From DAOUTY01 sp964453665 (GTDB lineage: Bacteria > Chloroflexota > Dehalococcoidia > SZUA-161), in the NCBI GenBank assembly GCA_964453665.1, contig CAYVQT010000004.1, positions 1-64,000 on the forward strand: a stretch of DNA of 64,000 bases. The letters are read 5' to 3'. A model generated the notes under the pieces. That model was not told the origin of the DNA. It made no database searches and saw only the letters and a list, made by a program, of their open reading frames with translations. The first letter of the stretch is position 1; each line of letters begins with the position of its first letter. Positions 52,160 to 61,219 of this stretch are shown here, piece after piece. The translations under genes and the position numbers were made by a program.

Positions 52160-53851
52160 CTACTCCTCCGATAAATCATCGTACTCACTGCCTGTTTCCA
52201 CCACACTTATCTTTCGCCCTTTCCTCGTCCTTCTATCCTCCAACTTCTCTTCGCGACTAGACTTCTTCTTTTTCCTGCCTTTCTTACCCCCTTCAATTGC
52301 GCTTACAGTGGTCTTGGCACCAAAAATGTCCTCCGCAAAGCGAATCTGAGGTTTTTCTGGCACTATTTCTTCAGTTGGAGCTTCATAAGGGACTAACTCT
52401 ACCTCTTCTTCTAATTCCTTAGTCGTCTCCAGTATTTCCTCAACACCTATCTCTATCTCAAATCCCGGTAATACCGGCACTTCCTCCAATGGCCCGGGAC
52501 GCTTCTTAAGACCCTCAAGTCGTTTTTTTACTTCATCTAAAGATTTCTTACCAAATCCCTTCAGCTCAAGCAATTCCTTATCGCTCTTTTCAACAATCTC
52601 TCCCAGCTTAGTTATGCCACTTCCGATCAGCAAGTTAAAGGTACGTGCTGATATACCAACCTGTTCTAACGGCATTTCATACAACTCCGGTGGTATTGCA
52701 ACAAGCAGCTCCTTAGCCCTTTCCCCTGCCGTAATCGCTTCCTCAGCCAGAACAGCCTCTGCAGATACCTCCGGTGCTACTTCAACCTCTTTTCTTACTA
52801 CCTCTTCCTTCTCCGCCTCCGCAGCACTCAAACTCTTTATGTCAATTCTCCAGCCGCTTATCCTCGCTGCGAGTCTAGCATTCTGGCCCTCTTTACCTAT
52901 TGCCAGGGAAAGCTGATTATCTGGCACAATAACTACAGCGGTGTTTTCGTCCTGATTAATATCCACGCTAACCACCTGCGCCGGGCTCAGTGCATTAGCT
53001 ATGAATACCTTAGGATCATCACTCCACTCGATAACATCTATGCGTTCACCGTTGAGTTCATTAACCACGTTCTGTATGCGCACGCCCCTCAGACCAACGC
53101 AGGATCCCACGGGGTCTAACCCCTCCTGCATCGCTGCAACCGCTACTTTACTGCGATATCCGGCCTCCCTGGCAACCGCCTTGAGTTCTACATTCCCGTT
53201 AAAAATTTCAGGGACTTCCAATTCGAACAGGCGACGCACTAAATTGGGGTGCGTTCGCGACATTATCAGCCTTGGTCCTCTGTTTGTTCGATTAACCTCC
53301 AGCAGGAACAATTTAAGCCTTTGTCCTACACGATAGCGCTCATTCCTTACCTGCTCGCTGCCCGGAAGTATACCCTCAGTTTTACCCAGATCGATGACAA
53401 CCTGCCTCGGCTCTATTCGCTGTACCGCCCCGCTGATAATATCCCCTTCACGGTCGGCATACTCACCGAATATAAACTCGCGTTCTGCCTCTCTAAGACG
53501 TTGTAACACAACCTGCTTGGCAGTTTGCGCCGCAATTCTCCCTGAATGGAACTCTGCGGTCTCAAGAGTAATCAAATCGTCTAACTGCGCATCTTTCTTA
53601 AACTTTTGAGCTTCCTTCAGTGATATCTCCTGGTAGGTGTCGGCTGGTTCTTCTACAACTACCTTTGTAGTGTAAACCTTAACATCACCGCTAGCCGGGT
53701 GTATCTTTACTGAGATATTCTGGCGTGCTCCGATCTCATCCTTCTTAAAAGCAGTGGCCAGCGCCGCTTCAACCGCTGAGAAGACCACATCTTTGGGCAA
53801 ATTCCTCTCAGCAGCCAGCTGCGTAATGGCAAGTAGAAAATCAGTTTTCAT
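52160..53851 (-). CDS. nusA: Transcription termination/antitermination protein NusA
   Basis: NusA modulates RNA polymerase pausing, termination and antitermination. The order is N-terminal domain, S1 (GDIISGAVQRIEPRQVVIDLGKTEGILP), KH1 and KH2 (VGSCVGLRGVRIQNVVNELNGERIDVIEW, LAIGKEGQNARLAARISG) and a helix-hairpin-helix repeat (LLELKGFGKKSLDEVKKRLEG). A roughly 100-residue acidic and then basic tail follows. ATG 53851 with AAGGAGG upstream is chosen over a longer frame. rimP, which normally precedes nusA, is missing here. Confidence 0.96.
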   Translation of the reverse strand: MKTDFLLAITQLAAERNLPKDVVFSAVEAALATAFKKDEIGARQNISVKIHPASGDVKVYTTKVVVEEPADTYQEISLKEAQKFKKDAQLDDLITLETAEFHSGRIAAQTAKQVVLQRLREAEREFIFGEYADREGDIISGAVQRIEPRQVVIDLGKTEGILPGSEQVRNERYRVGQRLKLFLLEVNRTNRGPRLIMSRTHPNLVRRLFELEVPEIFNGNVELKAVAREAGYRSKVAVAAMQEGLDPVGSCVGLRGVRIQNVVNELNGERIDVIEWSDDPKVFIANALSPAQVVSVDINQDENTAVVIVPDNQLSLAIGKEGQNARLAARISGWRIDIKSLSAAEAEKEEVVRKEVEVAPEVSAEAVLAEEAITAGERAKELLVAIPPELYEMPLEQVGISARTFNLLIGSGITKLGEIVEKSDKELLELKGFGKKSLDEVKKRLEGLKKRPGPLEEVPVLPGFEIEIGVEEILETTKELEEEVELVPYEAPTEEIVPEKPQIRFAEDIFGAKTTVSAIEGGKKGRKKKKSSREEKLEDRRTRKGRKISVVETGSEYDDLSEE

Positions 53852-53890
53852 CTTGCCCCGCCTCCTTTTCGAACACCGCTTTCCTCCGAC

Positions 53891-53918
53891 CAACAAAAAA
53901 GTGGGTGAAACCCACTTT
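53891..53918 (-). terminator. Terminator-like hairpin in the nusA leader (possible attenuator)
   Basis: On the minus strand AAAGTGGG-tttca-CCCACTTT is followed by a T-run. It lies between the nusA promoter (53940-53968) and the nusA ribosome-binding site, so it sits within the leader, where it could reduce or control read-through into the operon. Confidence 0.7.
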
Positions 53919-53939
53919 GCTCCGAATCCTTATTTGCGC

Positions 53940-53968
53940 AGTATAGCACTTTTTTGGCTTTAATGCAA
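53940..53968 (-). promoter_or_regulatory. Promoter of the nusA operon
   Basis: TTGCAT (53968-53963) and TATACT (53945-53940) on the minus strand are spaced 17 bp. The message would start near 53933 and carry an 80-base leader containing the hairpin at 53891-53918. Upstream, 53969-54167 is AT-rich and shows no gene. Confidence 0.7.
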
Positions 53969-54167
53969 CCCCCTTCACTCGCCCATCACAATCGCATCCG
54001 AAGCCAAAAAATTATAACTCTGTCCCGTACCGTAATTTTACATTCTTTACACCTGACTCATTATTGGCTCTACACTCGACCTAAATCAAATAGCAAATGA
54101 ATAATGTGAGCAATGCCTTTCTTCAATAACTACACGTTAACCGAAGTAGTCTATGAACCGTACTTTT

Positions 54168-54743
54168 TTAAAACAGAGCGCCTGCTCCAATCACCAATCC
54201 TATTACCAGGAATACCAGCAGCATATATAGCACCCAGCCAATTATACAGGTACCAATGGCGCGTAAAGTAGTAAAGTCCAGCGCTTGTCTTACGGCTATA
54301 ATACCCGCTACCAGGAACCATATCGAAGCTGCAAAAGAGATCAGTCCCCCTACGAAAGGTATGAAGGAAAATATCCTGAGAGTTCCGGGCGAATGAGCAA
54401 ACCCAAGGGTCCGTAGTAATTGTCCGTAGGTCGCCTCCGTCTCAGGCCCTGCGAATATCGTTGTCCCTATCCAGTACGTAAACAGTGCCCATAAAAGCCA
54501 TCCCACAACAGTGGTCACCAGACCTATGATAAGTCCCCATAAAAACCAGATGGCGTCGTTTACGATAATACCGCCTATGCCCGACCCGATGCCCGTGGCT
54601 AAACCCGCGATCAGCACAACTGTAAAAGCCTGACCGGTGGCTTTCTCATCTGCTTCTACTTCTTCGTACAGGTTCACATCTAACTGTGCCGCACGAACCA
54701 TCTTGTTCCACAGCGAAGACGATGGTGAAACATCTATAGTCAT
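54168..54743 (-). CDS. Yip1-domain-like integral membrane protein
   Basis: The 191-residue protein has a polar N-terminus (LWNKMVRAAQLDVNLYEEVEADEKATGQ) followed by about five hydrophobic helices, the Yip1/DUF1282 layout. A typical segment is TYGQLLRTLGFAHSPGTLRIFSFIPFVGGLI. Bacterial members have no settled function. GAAGGGGG lies upstream of the ATG, and a strong promoter is at 54850-54878, so it is probably a separate transcription unit from nusA. Confidence 0.82.
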   Translation of the reverse strand: MTIDVSPSSSLWNKMVRAAQLDVNLYEEVEADEKATGQAFTVVLIAGLATGIGSGIGGIIVNDAIWFLWGLIIGLVTTVVGWLLWALFTYWIGTTIFAGPETEATYGQLLRTLGFAHSPGTLRIFSFIPFVGGLISFAASIWFLVAGIIAVRQALDFTTLRAIGTCIIGWVLYMLLVFLVIGLVIGAGALF

Positions 54744-54849
54744 CTATCCCCCTTCGTACCTGGACTATTCCAGTGCTGTTACTGTCACGCCGGTGTTTCG
54801 TCTTTTAATATTAGAAGTTAACCTATACCAAGCCAATTTATCGTCAAAG

Positions 54850-54878
54850 ATGATAATCACGCAGGAATGCTCTGTCAA
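54850..54878 (-). promoter_or_regulatory. Promoter of the Yip1-like gene
   Basis: On the minus strand TTGACA (54878-54873) and TATCAT (54855-54850) are spaced by exactly 17 bp. The leader to the ATG at 54743 would be about 100 bases. Confidence 0.7.
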
Positions 54879-55028
54879 GCCTGAATTTGGCTTACGAGCA
54901 GCCATCCCACCGTGGCAACTTTTTAATTTTCAACTCTACTTATATACCAACCCGATCCAGGCTGTTACATCCCCATAAAAGTCCTTTTTTATCTCTATTT
55001 CGGTTATCCCACTTAATAAGTTAATAAG

Positions 55029-55297
55029 GTGGAGGGCACTCTGTAAAGTGCCCTCCACTAATTGGTCTTTTCAAATGTAATCTTTTTCGAGTTCGCTTCC
55101 TTTCGATGTCTATCACCGAACGGGCCTTTTACCTTAAATTCACTGGCCTCCTTTTATACTAAACAAAGCCGAACCCGAAACTTTATCCCGCCCTGCCAAG
55201 AGGCAGGGCATCACTTGTCAACTTGCCACACTCCATACAGCCCGTGAAGCCTCATTGTGCACCTCCTCTGGTCAGACTCGGCGCCTCGTGGCTCCGT
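55029..55297 (-). ncRNA. Candidate transcript between proS and the Yip1-like gene
   Basis: This part of a 616-bp gap has a near-perfect promoter (55304-55332) and ends in a perfect 12-bp hairpin (55029-55040 with 55047-55058). A second 8-bp hairpin with a 4-base loop lies at 55190-55209. A strong ribosome-binding site GAGGAGG at about 55259-55265 precedes a 14-codon ORF (MRLHGLYGVWQVDK), too short to judge. A second AAAGGAGG occurs near 55150. It may be a structured small RNA, a leader-peptide unit or a degraded gene. I recognise no Rfam-type motif. Confidence 0.45.
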
Positions 55298-55303
55298 ATA
55301 CAG

Positions 55304-55332
55304 ATATTATCACCAACAGCTTCATTTGTCAA
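55304..55332 (-). promoter_or_regulatory. Strong promoter downstream of proS
   Basis: TTGACA (55332-55327) and TAATAT (55309-55304) on the minus strand are spaced by 17 bp, one of the best matches in the window. It lies just beyond the proS stop and drives the unexplained unit at 55029-55297. Confidence 0.75.
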
Positions 55333-55359
55333 TGATCGGACGCGAGGCATAATAGCTCA

Positions 55360-57060
55360 TCAGCGTTTTTGTAATAAATTTGTAAGCCTGCCCCCCACTT
55401 CATTCAAAGGCACTATTTCGGTTTCCTTCTCTCTTCGCAGTTTTACTTCAGCACTGTCCGACTTAAGGGCACGCTGACTCACAATTATTCTTACCGGCAT
55501 TCCCAGAAGATCAGCGTCATTGAACTTGATCCCTGCCGATTCGTTGCGATCATCAAAGAGCACCTCAAACCCCTCCTTCTCAAGTTCAATGTAAAGCTTC
55601 TCCGCACTGGCAGCAACCACTTCATTCACCATATCCAGGCCACACAGATAAACATGATATGGCGCAATAGGGACAGGCCAGATGATGCCCTTCTCATCGT
55701 GGTTCTGCTCTATAGCTGCTGCTAAAAGCCTACCTACCCCGATTCCGTAACACCCCATAACTATAGGTTTTTGACTTCCATCCCTGTCGAGGTAAAACGC
55801 TCCCTGCTTCTCGCTGAATACGGTCCCCAGCTTAAAGATATGACCAACCTCAATCCCCCTTGTCGACAACAACTCGCTACCGCATTTAGCACATCGATGT
55901 CCTGCTGAAGCCAGCGTGATATCCGTCATCAGATCCACCTTGAAATCTCGTGGATAATTGGCGTTCCTGAGATGAGTATCCGGTTTGTTTGCGCCAACAA
56001 CAAAGTTCTGCCCCATAGTTATGGAGTCATCAGCGACTACCTTTACTCCACTCAAGCCTATCGCGGATGCTGATCCCGCTATCACCCCTGCAACCCTCAC
56101 CTCATCGTCATTAGCCAGTCTCAGCTCAGAGCATTTGAGAGCATTCCTGAGCTTAATCTCGTTCACCCCCAGGTCTCCCCTGATTGTGACAAAGACCAGG
56201 TCACCGTCCACCATGTAAAAAACAGCCTTCAGCGTGCGGTCTTCAGTAACGTTAAGGAATCCAGCTACCTGCTCGATAGTCCTTGCACCTGGCGTTGCCA
56301 CCTCATCAAGCGGCATTTGCGGTTCTTGCCCTGCGCTCATCTTGGCAATAACTGCCTTCTCCACATTGGCTGAATAGTCACAGCCATTGCAGTATATAAT
56401 CTCATCTTCTCCCGTTTCCGCTATCACCATGAACTCATGCGAGTCCTTACCTCCTATAGCGCCGCTATCAGCTTCTACTACCACAGTATTCAGACCGCAA
56501 CGCTCATAGATATTCTTATAGGCCTGCAGCATTTTCTTGTAGCTTACATCAAGGGCTTTCTCATCAATGTCAAAGCTATAGAGGTCTTTCATGGTGAACT
56601 CACGAACCCTCACCAGTCCACCCCGGGGACGCGGCTCATCGCGGAATTTGGTCTGTAGCTGGTAAAGCATCAACGGTAAGTCCCTGTAGCTTTTTACATT
56701 GCGGCGGACGAGGTCGGTAATCACCTCCTCGTGGGTAGGACCGAGCACGAGCTTCCGCTCACGTCGGTCCTGCAATGTAAACAGCCCTTTGCCGAAAGCA
56801 AGGTCTCGTCCGCTTCCCTCCCAAATCTCGAATGGCTGCAGGACGGGCATGCTTAGCTCCTGTCCCCCGGCAGCATTCATCTCCTCGCGAATTATCCGCT
56901 CTATCTTGCGCGTCACCCGCCACGCCAGTGGAAGGTAGGAATATACACCGGCAGCCACCTGCTGTATCATCCCTGCCTTCATCAATAGCCGGTGACTTAC
57001 CGTCTCAGCCTCAGCGGGTACATCACGCAGGGTCTTGCCAAACATCTTAGACAGGCGCAC
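55360..57060 (-). CDS. proS: Prolyl-tRNA synthetase (bacterial type)
   Basis: The enzyme charges tRNA-Pro. Class II motifs are visible: GVYSYLPLAWRVTRKIERIIREEMNAAGGQEL (motif 1), FRDEPRPRGGLVRVREFTMKDLYSF (motif 2) and GCYGIGVGRLLAAAIEQ (motif 3). An editing INS domain lies between motifs 2 and 3 (residues about 230-390), so it is the bacterial form. It has 566 residues. The GTG start has GAGAGG upstream. It is the last gene of the ribosome/isoprenoid/lipid operon. Confidence 0.97.
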   Translation of the reverse strand: MRLSKMFGKTLRDVPAEAETVSHRLLMKAGMIQQVAAGVYSYLPLAWRVTRKIERIIREEMNAAGGQELSMPVLQPFEIWEGSGRDLAFGKGLFTLQDRRERKLVLGPTHEEVITDLVRRNVKSYRDLPLMLYQLQTKFRDEPRPRGGLVRVREFTMKDLYSFDIDEKALDVSYKKMLQAYKNIYERCGLNTVVVEADSGAIGGKDSHEFMVIAETGEDEIIYCNGCDYSANVEKAVIAKMSAGQEPQMPLDEVATPGARTIEQVAGFLNVTEDRTLKAVFYMVDGDLVFVTIRGDLGVNEIKLRNALKCSELRLANDDEVRVAGVIAGSASAIGLSGVKVVADDSITMGQNFVVGANKPDTHLRNANYPRDFKVDLMTDITLASAGHRCAKCGSELLSTRGIEVGHIFKLGTVFSEKQGAFYLDRDGSQKPIVMGCYGIGVGRLLAAAIEQNHDEKGIIWPVPIAPYHVYLCGLDMVNEVVAASAEKLYIELEKEGFEVLFDDRNESAGIKFNDADLLGMPVRIIVSQRALKSDSAEVKLRREKETEIVPLNEVGGRLTNLLQKR

Positions 57061-57132
57061 TTTCTACATACCTCTCATAATTGTTTAGATGATAATTTAA
57101 TGATCATATGTCGCAGCCAACAGACTGTTGTC

Positions 57133-58182
57133 TTACCAAGCTTCCACCTCCGCCATCAAATCCTCCAGAAAATCGGCCTCCTCCACCGTCCGCACCTTCT
57201 CCCCCTTCTTAAAAAGCACTCCCCTGCCCCTGCCGCAGGCGATGCCTATATCGGCATCCCTGGCTTCACCCGGGCCGTTTACCACACATCCCATCACCGC
57301 CACCTTAATCGCTTTCTCGACGTTTTTCAGCCTTTTCTCAACATCTTCGGCCAGTTTCACGATTTCAGTCTCAGAGCGCCCGCATGAAGGACAGCTGACC
57401 AGTATCGGGCCTCTCTCCCTGAGCTTCAGCGCCTTCAGTATCTCGTACGCGCACTCGACTTCCTTACAGGCATCTTTACCGGTTAGAGATACCCTTATGG
57501 TATCGCCGATGCCCTCGTAAAGCAGGACTCCCAGCCCCACTGCGCTCCGGATTGCCCCCCTCCAGGGCAAACCGGCCTCCGTTATACCCAGATGCAGGGG
57601 ATACGGCATCTTCGCTGCGATCGCTTCATACGCTTCAACAGTCGTCGGCACATCGAAAGCTTTCACCGACACCTTAATCAGTTCGAAGTCAAGACTTTCC
57701 AGCAAGTGAACTTCCTCAAGCGCAGCTTCTACCATGCGCTCCACCACAGAAACATCGCGGGTAGGCGCCCCGGGCAAGCTGCCGGCATTAACCCCGACAC
57801 GTATCGGTACCTCCCTCTCTTTGGCCGCACTTACCACAGCAGCAATCTGTTGTCTATCGCTGATGTTGCCCGGGTTTAATCTCAGGCCATCGAGACCGGC
57901 ATTCAGCGCTTCCAGTGCGAGTTGGTAGTCGAAGTGAATGTCAGCTATCAGGGGAACCGATACCGCCTTCTTTATTTCCACAAGAGCCTGTGCCGCTTCC
58001 ATATCGGGTACCGCAACCCTGACAATCTCACAGCCGCATTCTTCCAATCTCTTTATCTGAGTTATCGTAGCTGGCACATCACGGGTATCCGTTTTAGTCA
58101 TCGATTGAACCACTACAGGCCCAGCGCCTCCTATCTCCACCTGGCCAACCCTTATAACCCTTGATGCCCTGCGTTTGATCAT
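57133..58182 (-). CDS. ispG: 4-Hydroxy-3-methylbut-2-en-1-yl diphosphate synthase
   Basis: IspG, a 4Fe-4S enzyme, performs the next-to-last step of the MEP isoprenoid pathway. The protein has VVVQSMTKTDTRD, LIADIHFDYQLAL, LRLNPGNI and the Fe-S region SCPSCGRSE with VMGCVVNGPGEARDADIG. It is 349 residues. The start overlaps the rseP stop by 4 bases (ATGA). dxr lies two genes upstream, so the operon makes isoprenoids for the uppS product. Confidence 0.97.
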   Translation of the reverse strand: MIKRRASRVIRVGQVEIGGAGPVVVQSMTKTDTRDVPATITQIKRLEECGCEIVRVAVPDMEAAQALVEIKKAVSVPLIADIHFDYQLALEALNAGLDGLRLNPGNISDRQQIAAVVSAAKEREVPIRVGVNAGSLPGAPTRDVSVVERMVEAALEEVHLLESLDFELIKVSVKAFDVPTTVEAYEAIAAKMPYPLHLGITEAGLPWRGAIRSAVGLGVLLYEGIGDTIRVSLTGKDACKEVECAYEILKALKLRERGPILVSCPSCGRSETEIVKLAEDVEKRLKNVEKAIKVAVMGCVVNGPGEARDADIGIACGRGRGVLFKKGEKVRTVEEADFLEDLMAEVEAW

Positions 58183-59240
58183 TCCACTAAACTCTCTCCC
58201 CTTATCACACGCAATATATCGACATAAGTTATTACTATCATCAGGCCTATTAACATCGCAAAGCCGATCAGATGAACAAACCCCTCAGTTCTTGCCGAGA
58301 CGCGTTTGCCGCGCCTTGCAACTTCCAATAGAACGAAAACAATCCTTCCCCCATCCAGTGCCGGCAGTGGAAACATATTTATAATAGCCAAATTTAAACT
58401 GAGAAACGCGGCAAACTGAAGCAGGTATGAAGGTCCGGCTTCACTCGCTTCGCCAGTGAGCTGAAATATAGCAACGGGGCCACCAACCTGCGGTGCGGTG
58501 CCTTTCGCGAACCAGCTCCTTACCTCGTTCCTCAGCAATTCAAAAGTATCCCATAACGTTGTCGCACTCTTCGGTACAGCTTCCCAAAAAGGGTCGGACT
58601 CGCTAATCTCATAAGTATTCACCAATTTGAGCGACACACCCATCGCCCCCTCCCCCTCCGGAGGATCCCATCTTGGCACCAGCGTTACAGTTTTCTGGCT
58701 TCCATCAACCCCTTCGATCTCCAGAGTAGTCTCCTCTCCAAGGCTAAGATGGGTATCATATATCAAATCTCCTATATTCCCCACCGATTGGCCGTTTATA
58801 CTCAAGATTGTATCACCCTTCTCTATTCCCGCCTCCGCTGCCGGTGAGTTCGGAGCAACCTCCTCTATTCTGACATCCCCTAGAACAACCTGTCGCGGTA
58901 TCATAAAGGCAATAGACAGAAGAACAATAGGGAGCACCGCATTCATGAACGAGCCTGCGCCAAGGACAAACAATCTAACCAAAGGCCTTTTACTGGCAAG
59001 ACTTCTCGGCTCGCTGGGGTCCTCCTCTCCAAGGAGCTTGCAAAACCCACCCAGTGGAAGAAGGTTGATCGAATATTCTGTCTCACCACGCTTGACAGCG
59101 AAAAGTCTGGGCGGGTATCCCATGGCGAACTCCTCAACCTTAACGCCTGTCAATCTGGCAGCTACGTAATGCCCCAGTTCATGGACGAAGATCAAGAGTC
59201 CCAGGATAAGGATAAACACTATTATGGTTACTATAATCAC
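58179..59240 (-). CDS. rseP: RIP-type membrane zinc metalloprotease (RseP/site-2 protease)
   Basis: The 353-residue protein has the M50 zinc motif HELGH near the N-terminus, a PDZ domain (residues about 110-190; EVAPNSPAAEAGIEKGDTILSINGQ) and the C-terminal NMFPLPALDGGRIVF motif. It cleaves anti-sigma factors or leftover signal peptides in the membrane. GTG start overlapping the dxr stop by 4 bases (GTGA). The dxr-rseP pairing is a widespread conserved order. Confidence 0.95.
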   Translation of the reverse strand: MIIVTIIVFILILGLLIFVHELGHYVAARLTGVKVEEFAMGYPPRLFAVKRGETEYSINLLPLGGFCKLLGEEDPSEPRSLASKRPLVRLFVLGAGSFMNAVLPIVLLSIAFMIPRQVVLGDVRIEEVAPNSPAAEAGIEKGDTILSINGQSVGNIGDLIYDTHLSLGEETTLEIEGVDGSQKTVTLVPRWDPPEGEGAMGVSLKLVNTYEISESDPFWEAVPKSATTLWDTFELLRNEVRSWFAKGTAPQVGGPVAIFQLTGEASEAGPSYLLQFAAFLSLNLAIINMFPLPALDGGRIVFVLLEVARRGKRVSARTEGFVHLIGFAMLIGLMIVITYVDILRVIRGESLVE

Positions 59241-60364
59241 TCCGCTTCCTCAAACACCTTCCGTGCCGTTTCCCTGGCCCAGGTATCCGCGGTAAAAATG
59301 TCTTCTATAGAGGGACGTTTTATCCCCACATGGCGGTCAAGGGTTTTAGCCACCACCGCAGCTATATCTGTAAAGCTGATCTTCTTTGCCAGGAAAAGTT
59401 CCACAGCCACTTCATCTGCGGCACATAATACTGTGGGATAAGTACCTCCCTTCTCCCCGGCCTCTCTGGCCATTCCCAAACAGGGAAACCTATCCATATC
59501 TACCGGCTCAAAGTTAAACGTACCTATACTTCTAAAATCTAGCTGCTGCCGAAAAGGGCTCTCCCACCTTTCAGGGTTAGTCAGCGCATATTGGATAGGC
59601 AACCTCATATCTGGCATACTCAGCTGTGCCTTCGATGAGCCATCAATAAACTCCACTACGGAGTGAACTATACTCTGGCGATGAATCACTACCTCGATCT
59701 TCGAATAAGGTATATCAAACAACCAGTGAGCCTCTATAACCTCCATCCCTTTGTTCATCAGTGTAGCAGAATCAATAGTTACCTTTGTCCCCATTCGCCA
59801 GGTAGGATGATTCAGTGCATCTTCAGATGTAACTGCGGCCAGCTGAGACTGTGTGCTCTGCCTAAAAGGACCGCCCGAAGCAGTCAGGATGAGCCTCGAA
59901 ACAGCCCCTCTTTCTTCGCCACTCATACACTGCCAGATAGCGCTATGCTCGCTATCAACGGGGATGATTGCGGCATTATACCGTTTAGCCTCTTCTACCA
60001 CGATCCGCCCGGCCATCACCAACACCTCTTTGTTAGCTAAAGCTATTTTCTTTCCGGTGCGAATTGCGGCTAGCGTAGCGCCCAGTCCTGCTTTCCCCGA
60101 TGTGGCTATGACGACAAGGTCGACATCGGGATGCGCCGCTATCTCCTCTAGAGGAAGCAATGCAGCTCCAGGAATCTCATCGACACCTGCTGTTTCAGTG
60201 CATACTAATCTTGACTTGAACTCTGCAACCTGTTCCTTCAATAAAGAAACATTCCTGCCGCATGCCAGGGCTACCACTTCAAATCTGTCGGGGAAAGAAC
60301 GCACAACCTCCAGTGTCTGCCGACCTATCGATCCTGTTGAACCGAGGATTGCCAGCCTTTTCAT
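59237..60364 (-). CDS. dxr: 1-Deoxy-D-xylulose 5-phosphate reductoisomerase
   Basis: Dxr commits carbon to the MEP pathway. It has the NADPH motif LAILGSTGSIGRQTLEVV, KIALANKEVLVMAG, VPVDSEHSAIWQC, LTASGGPFR and HPTWRMGTKVTIDSATLMNKGMEVIEAHWLF. ATG 60364 overlaps the cdsA stop (ATGA), so the longer frame is not used. It is 375 residues. Confidence 0.97.
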   Translation of the reverse strand: MKRLAILGSTGSIGRQTLEVVRSFPDRFEVVALACGRNVSLLKEQVAEFKSRLVCTETAGVDEIPGAALLPLEEIAAHPDVDLVVIATSGKAGLGATLAAIRTGKKIALANKEVLVMAGRIVVEEAKRYNAAIIPVDSEHSAIWQCMSGEERGAVSRLILTASGGPFRQSTQSQLAAVTSEDALNHPTWRMGTKVTIDSATLMNKGMEVIEAHWLFDIPYSKIEVVIHRQSIVHSVVEFIDGSSKAQLSMPDMRLPIQYALTNPERWESPFRQQLDFRSIGTFNFEPVDMDRFPCLGMAREAGEKGGTYPTVLCAADEVAVELFLAKKISFTDIAAVVAKTLDRHVGIKRPSIEDIFTADTWARETARKVFEEAE

Positions 60365-61188
60365 CCTATGAACCATCTGAGACAATAGTACACTACTACC
60401 CCAGTGAAGACAACGCTATCAAGACGATCAAGAATGCCGCCATGCCCGGGTATGAGCTTCCCGGACTCCTTAACCCCGGTGCTTCTCTTCAACTTTGACT
60501 CCGCAAGATCGCCTATCTGTGCAAAGAGACCGACCAGCAGTCCAATCAATACCAGTTTCCCATAACCCATATTTATATCCAATGCAAATGCCAAAATAAG
60601 AACAGCCGCCATTCCCCCTATCAGACCACCAATGGCCCCCTCCCATGTCTTCCCCGGAGATATTGTCGGCGCTAATTTACGCTTTCCAATGGCGCGCCCT
60701 ACAAAATATGCAGTTGTGTCAACAGCAAAAGTGGAGAAAATGGCGAGCAGCACCCAGTCCCTGCCATCCCAGTCAGGCGAGTTCATCAACAGAACCCAGT
60801 AGCTCAACAGCCAACCCATGTAGAATATGCCAGCCAGGCTCCATGACCAATTGATAAAAACTCTTTCTCTCGGTGAGTGTAGAAATAGCGCCAGCAGCAG
60901 AGATAAAACCACTGCGGTGGTCACCAGTGCTGAGGTTACCAGTATTTGTGTAGTCTCTGAGCCGTATGAATGCGCATAATACGCATTACAGATGAAAAAC
61001 AGCGTCCATAACGTGCCAAAAAAGGTCAGGGGCTGCCACCTCTCTTGAGCATATAAAGTATAGAACTCTACCACTCCCAAAAGTGCAGCAACAGCTACTA
61101 TTAGAGAAAACCAGGGGTCACCAAACCATATGGTTACAAAGAGGATGGGCAGGAGGATTACCGAACTTAGTACTCTGTGCCGGAGCAT
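60361..61188 (-). CDS. cdsA: Phosphatidate cytidylyltransferase
   Basis: CdsA makes CDP-diacylglycerol, the donor for phospholipid synthesis and so also for the phosphatidyltransferase at 44831. Eight or so hydrophobic helices and the C-terminal signature KRSTGVKESGKLIPGHGGILDRLDS are clear. ATG 61188 is chosen; a TTG 9 bases upstream (61197) is also possible. Neither has a strong ribosome-binding site. About 275 residues. Confidence 0.95.
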   Translation of the reverse strand: MLRHRVLSSVILLPILFVTIWFGDPWFSLIVAVAALLGVVEFYTLYAQERWQPLTFFGTLWTLFFICNAYYAHSYGSETTQILVTSALVTTAVVLSLLLALFLHSPRERVFINWSWSLAGIFYMGWLLSYWVLLMNSPDWDGRDWVLLAIFSTFAVDTTAYFVGRAIGKRKLAPTISPGKTWEGAIGGLIGGMAAVLILAFALDINMGYGKLVLIGLLVGLFAQIGDLAESKLKRSTGVKESGKLIPGHGGILDRLDSVVFTGVVVYYCLRWFIG

Positions 61189-61219
61189 TCGCCGCAAAGA
61201 GACTGGGGACCAAGTCGTC

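Noticed and set aside
55029..55297. T-box, tmRNA, SRP RNA or RNase P RNA
   Set aside because: The defining motifs (T-box UGGNACC, tmRNA tRNA-like ends, SRP GGAAGC tetraloop core, RNase P conserved core) were not found, and it lies after, not before, proS.
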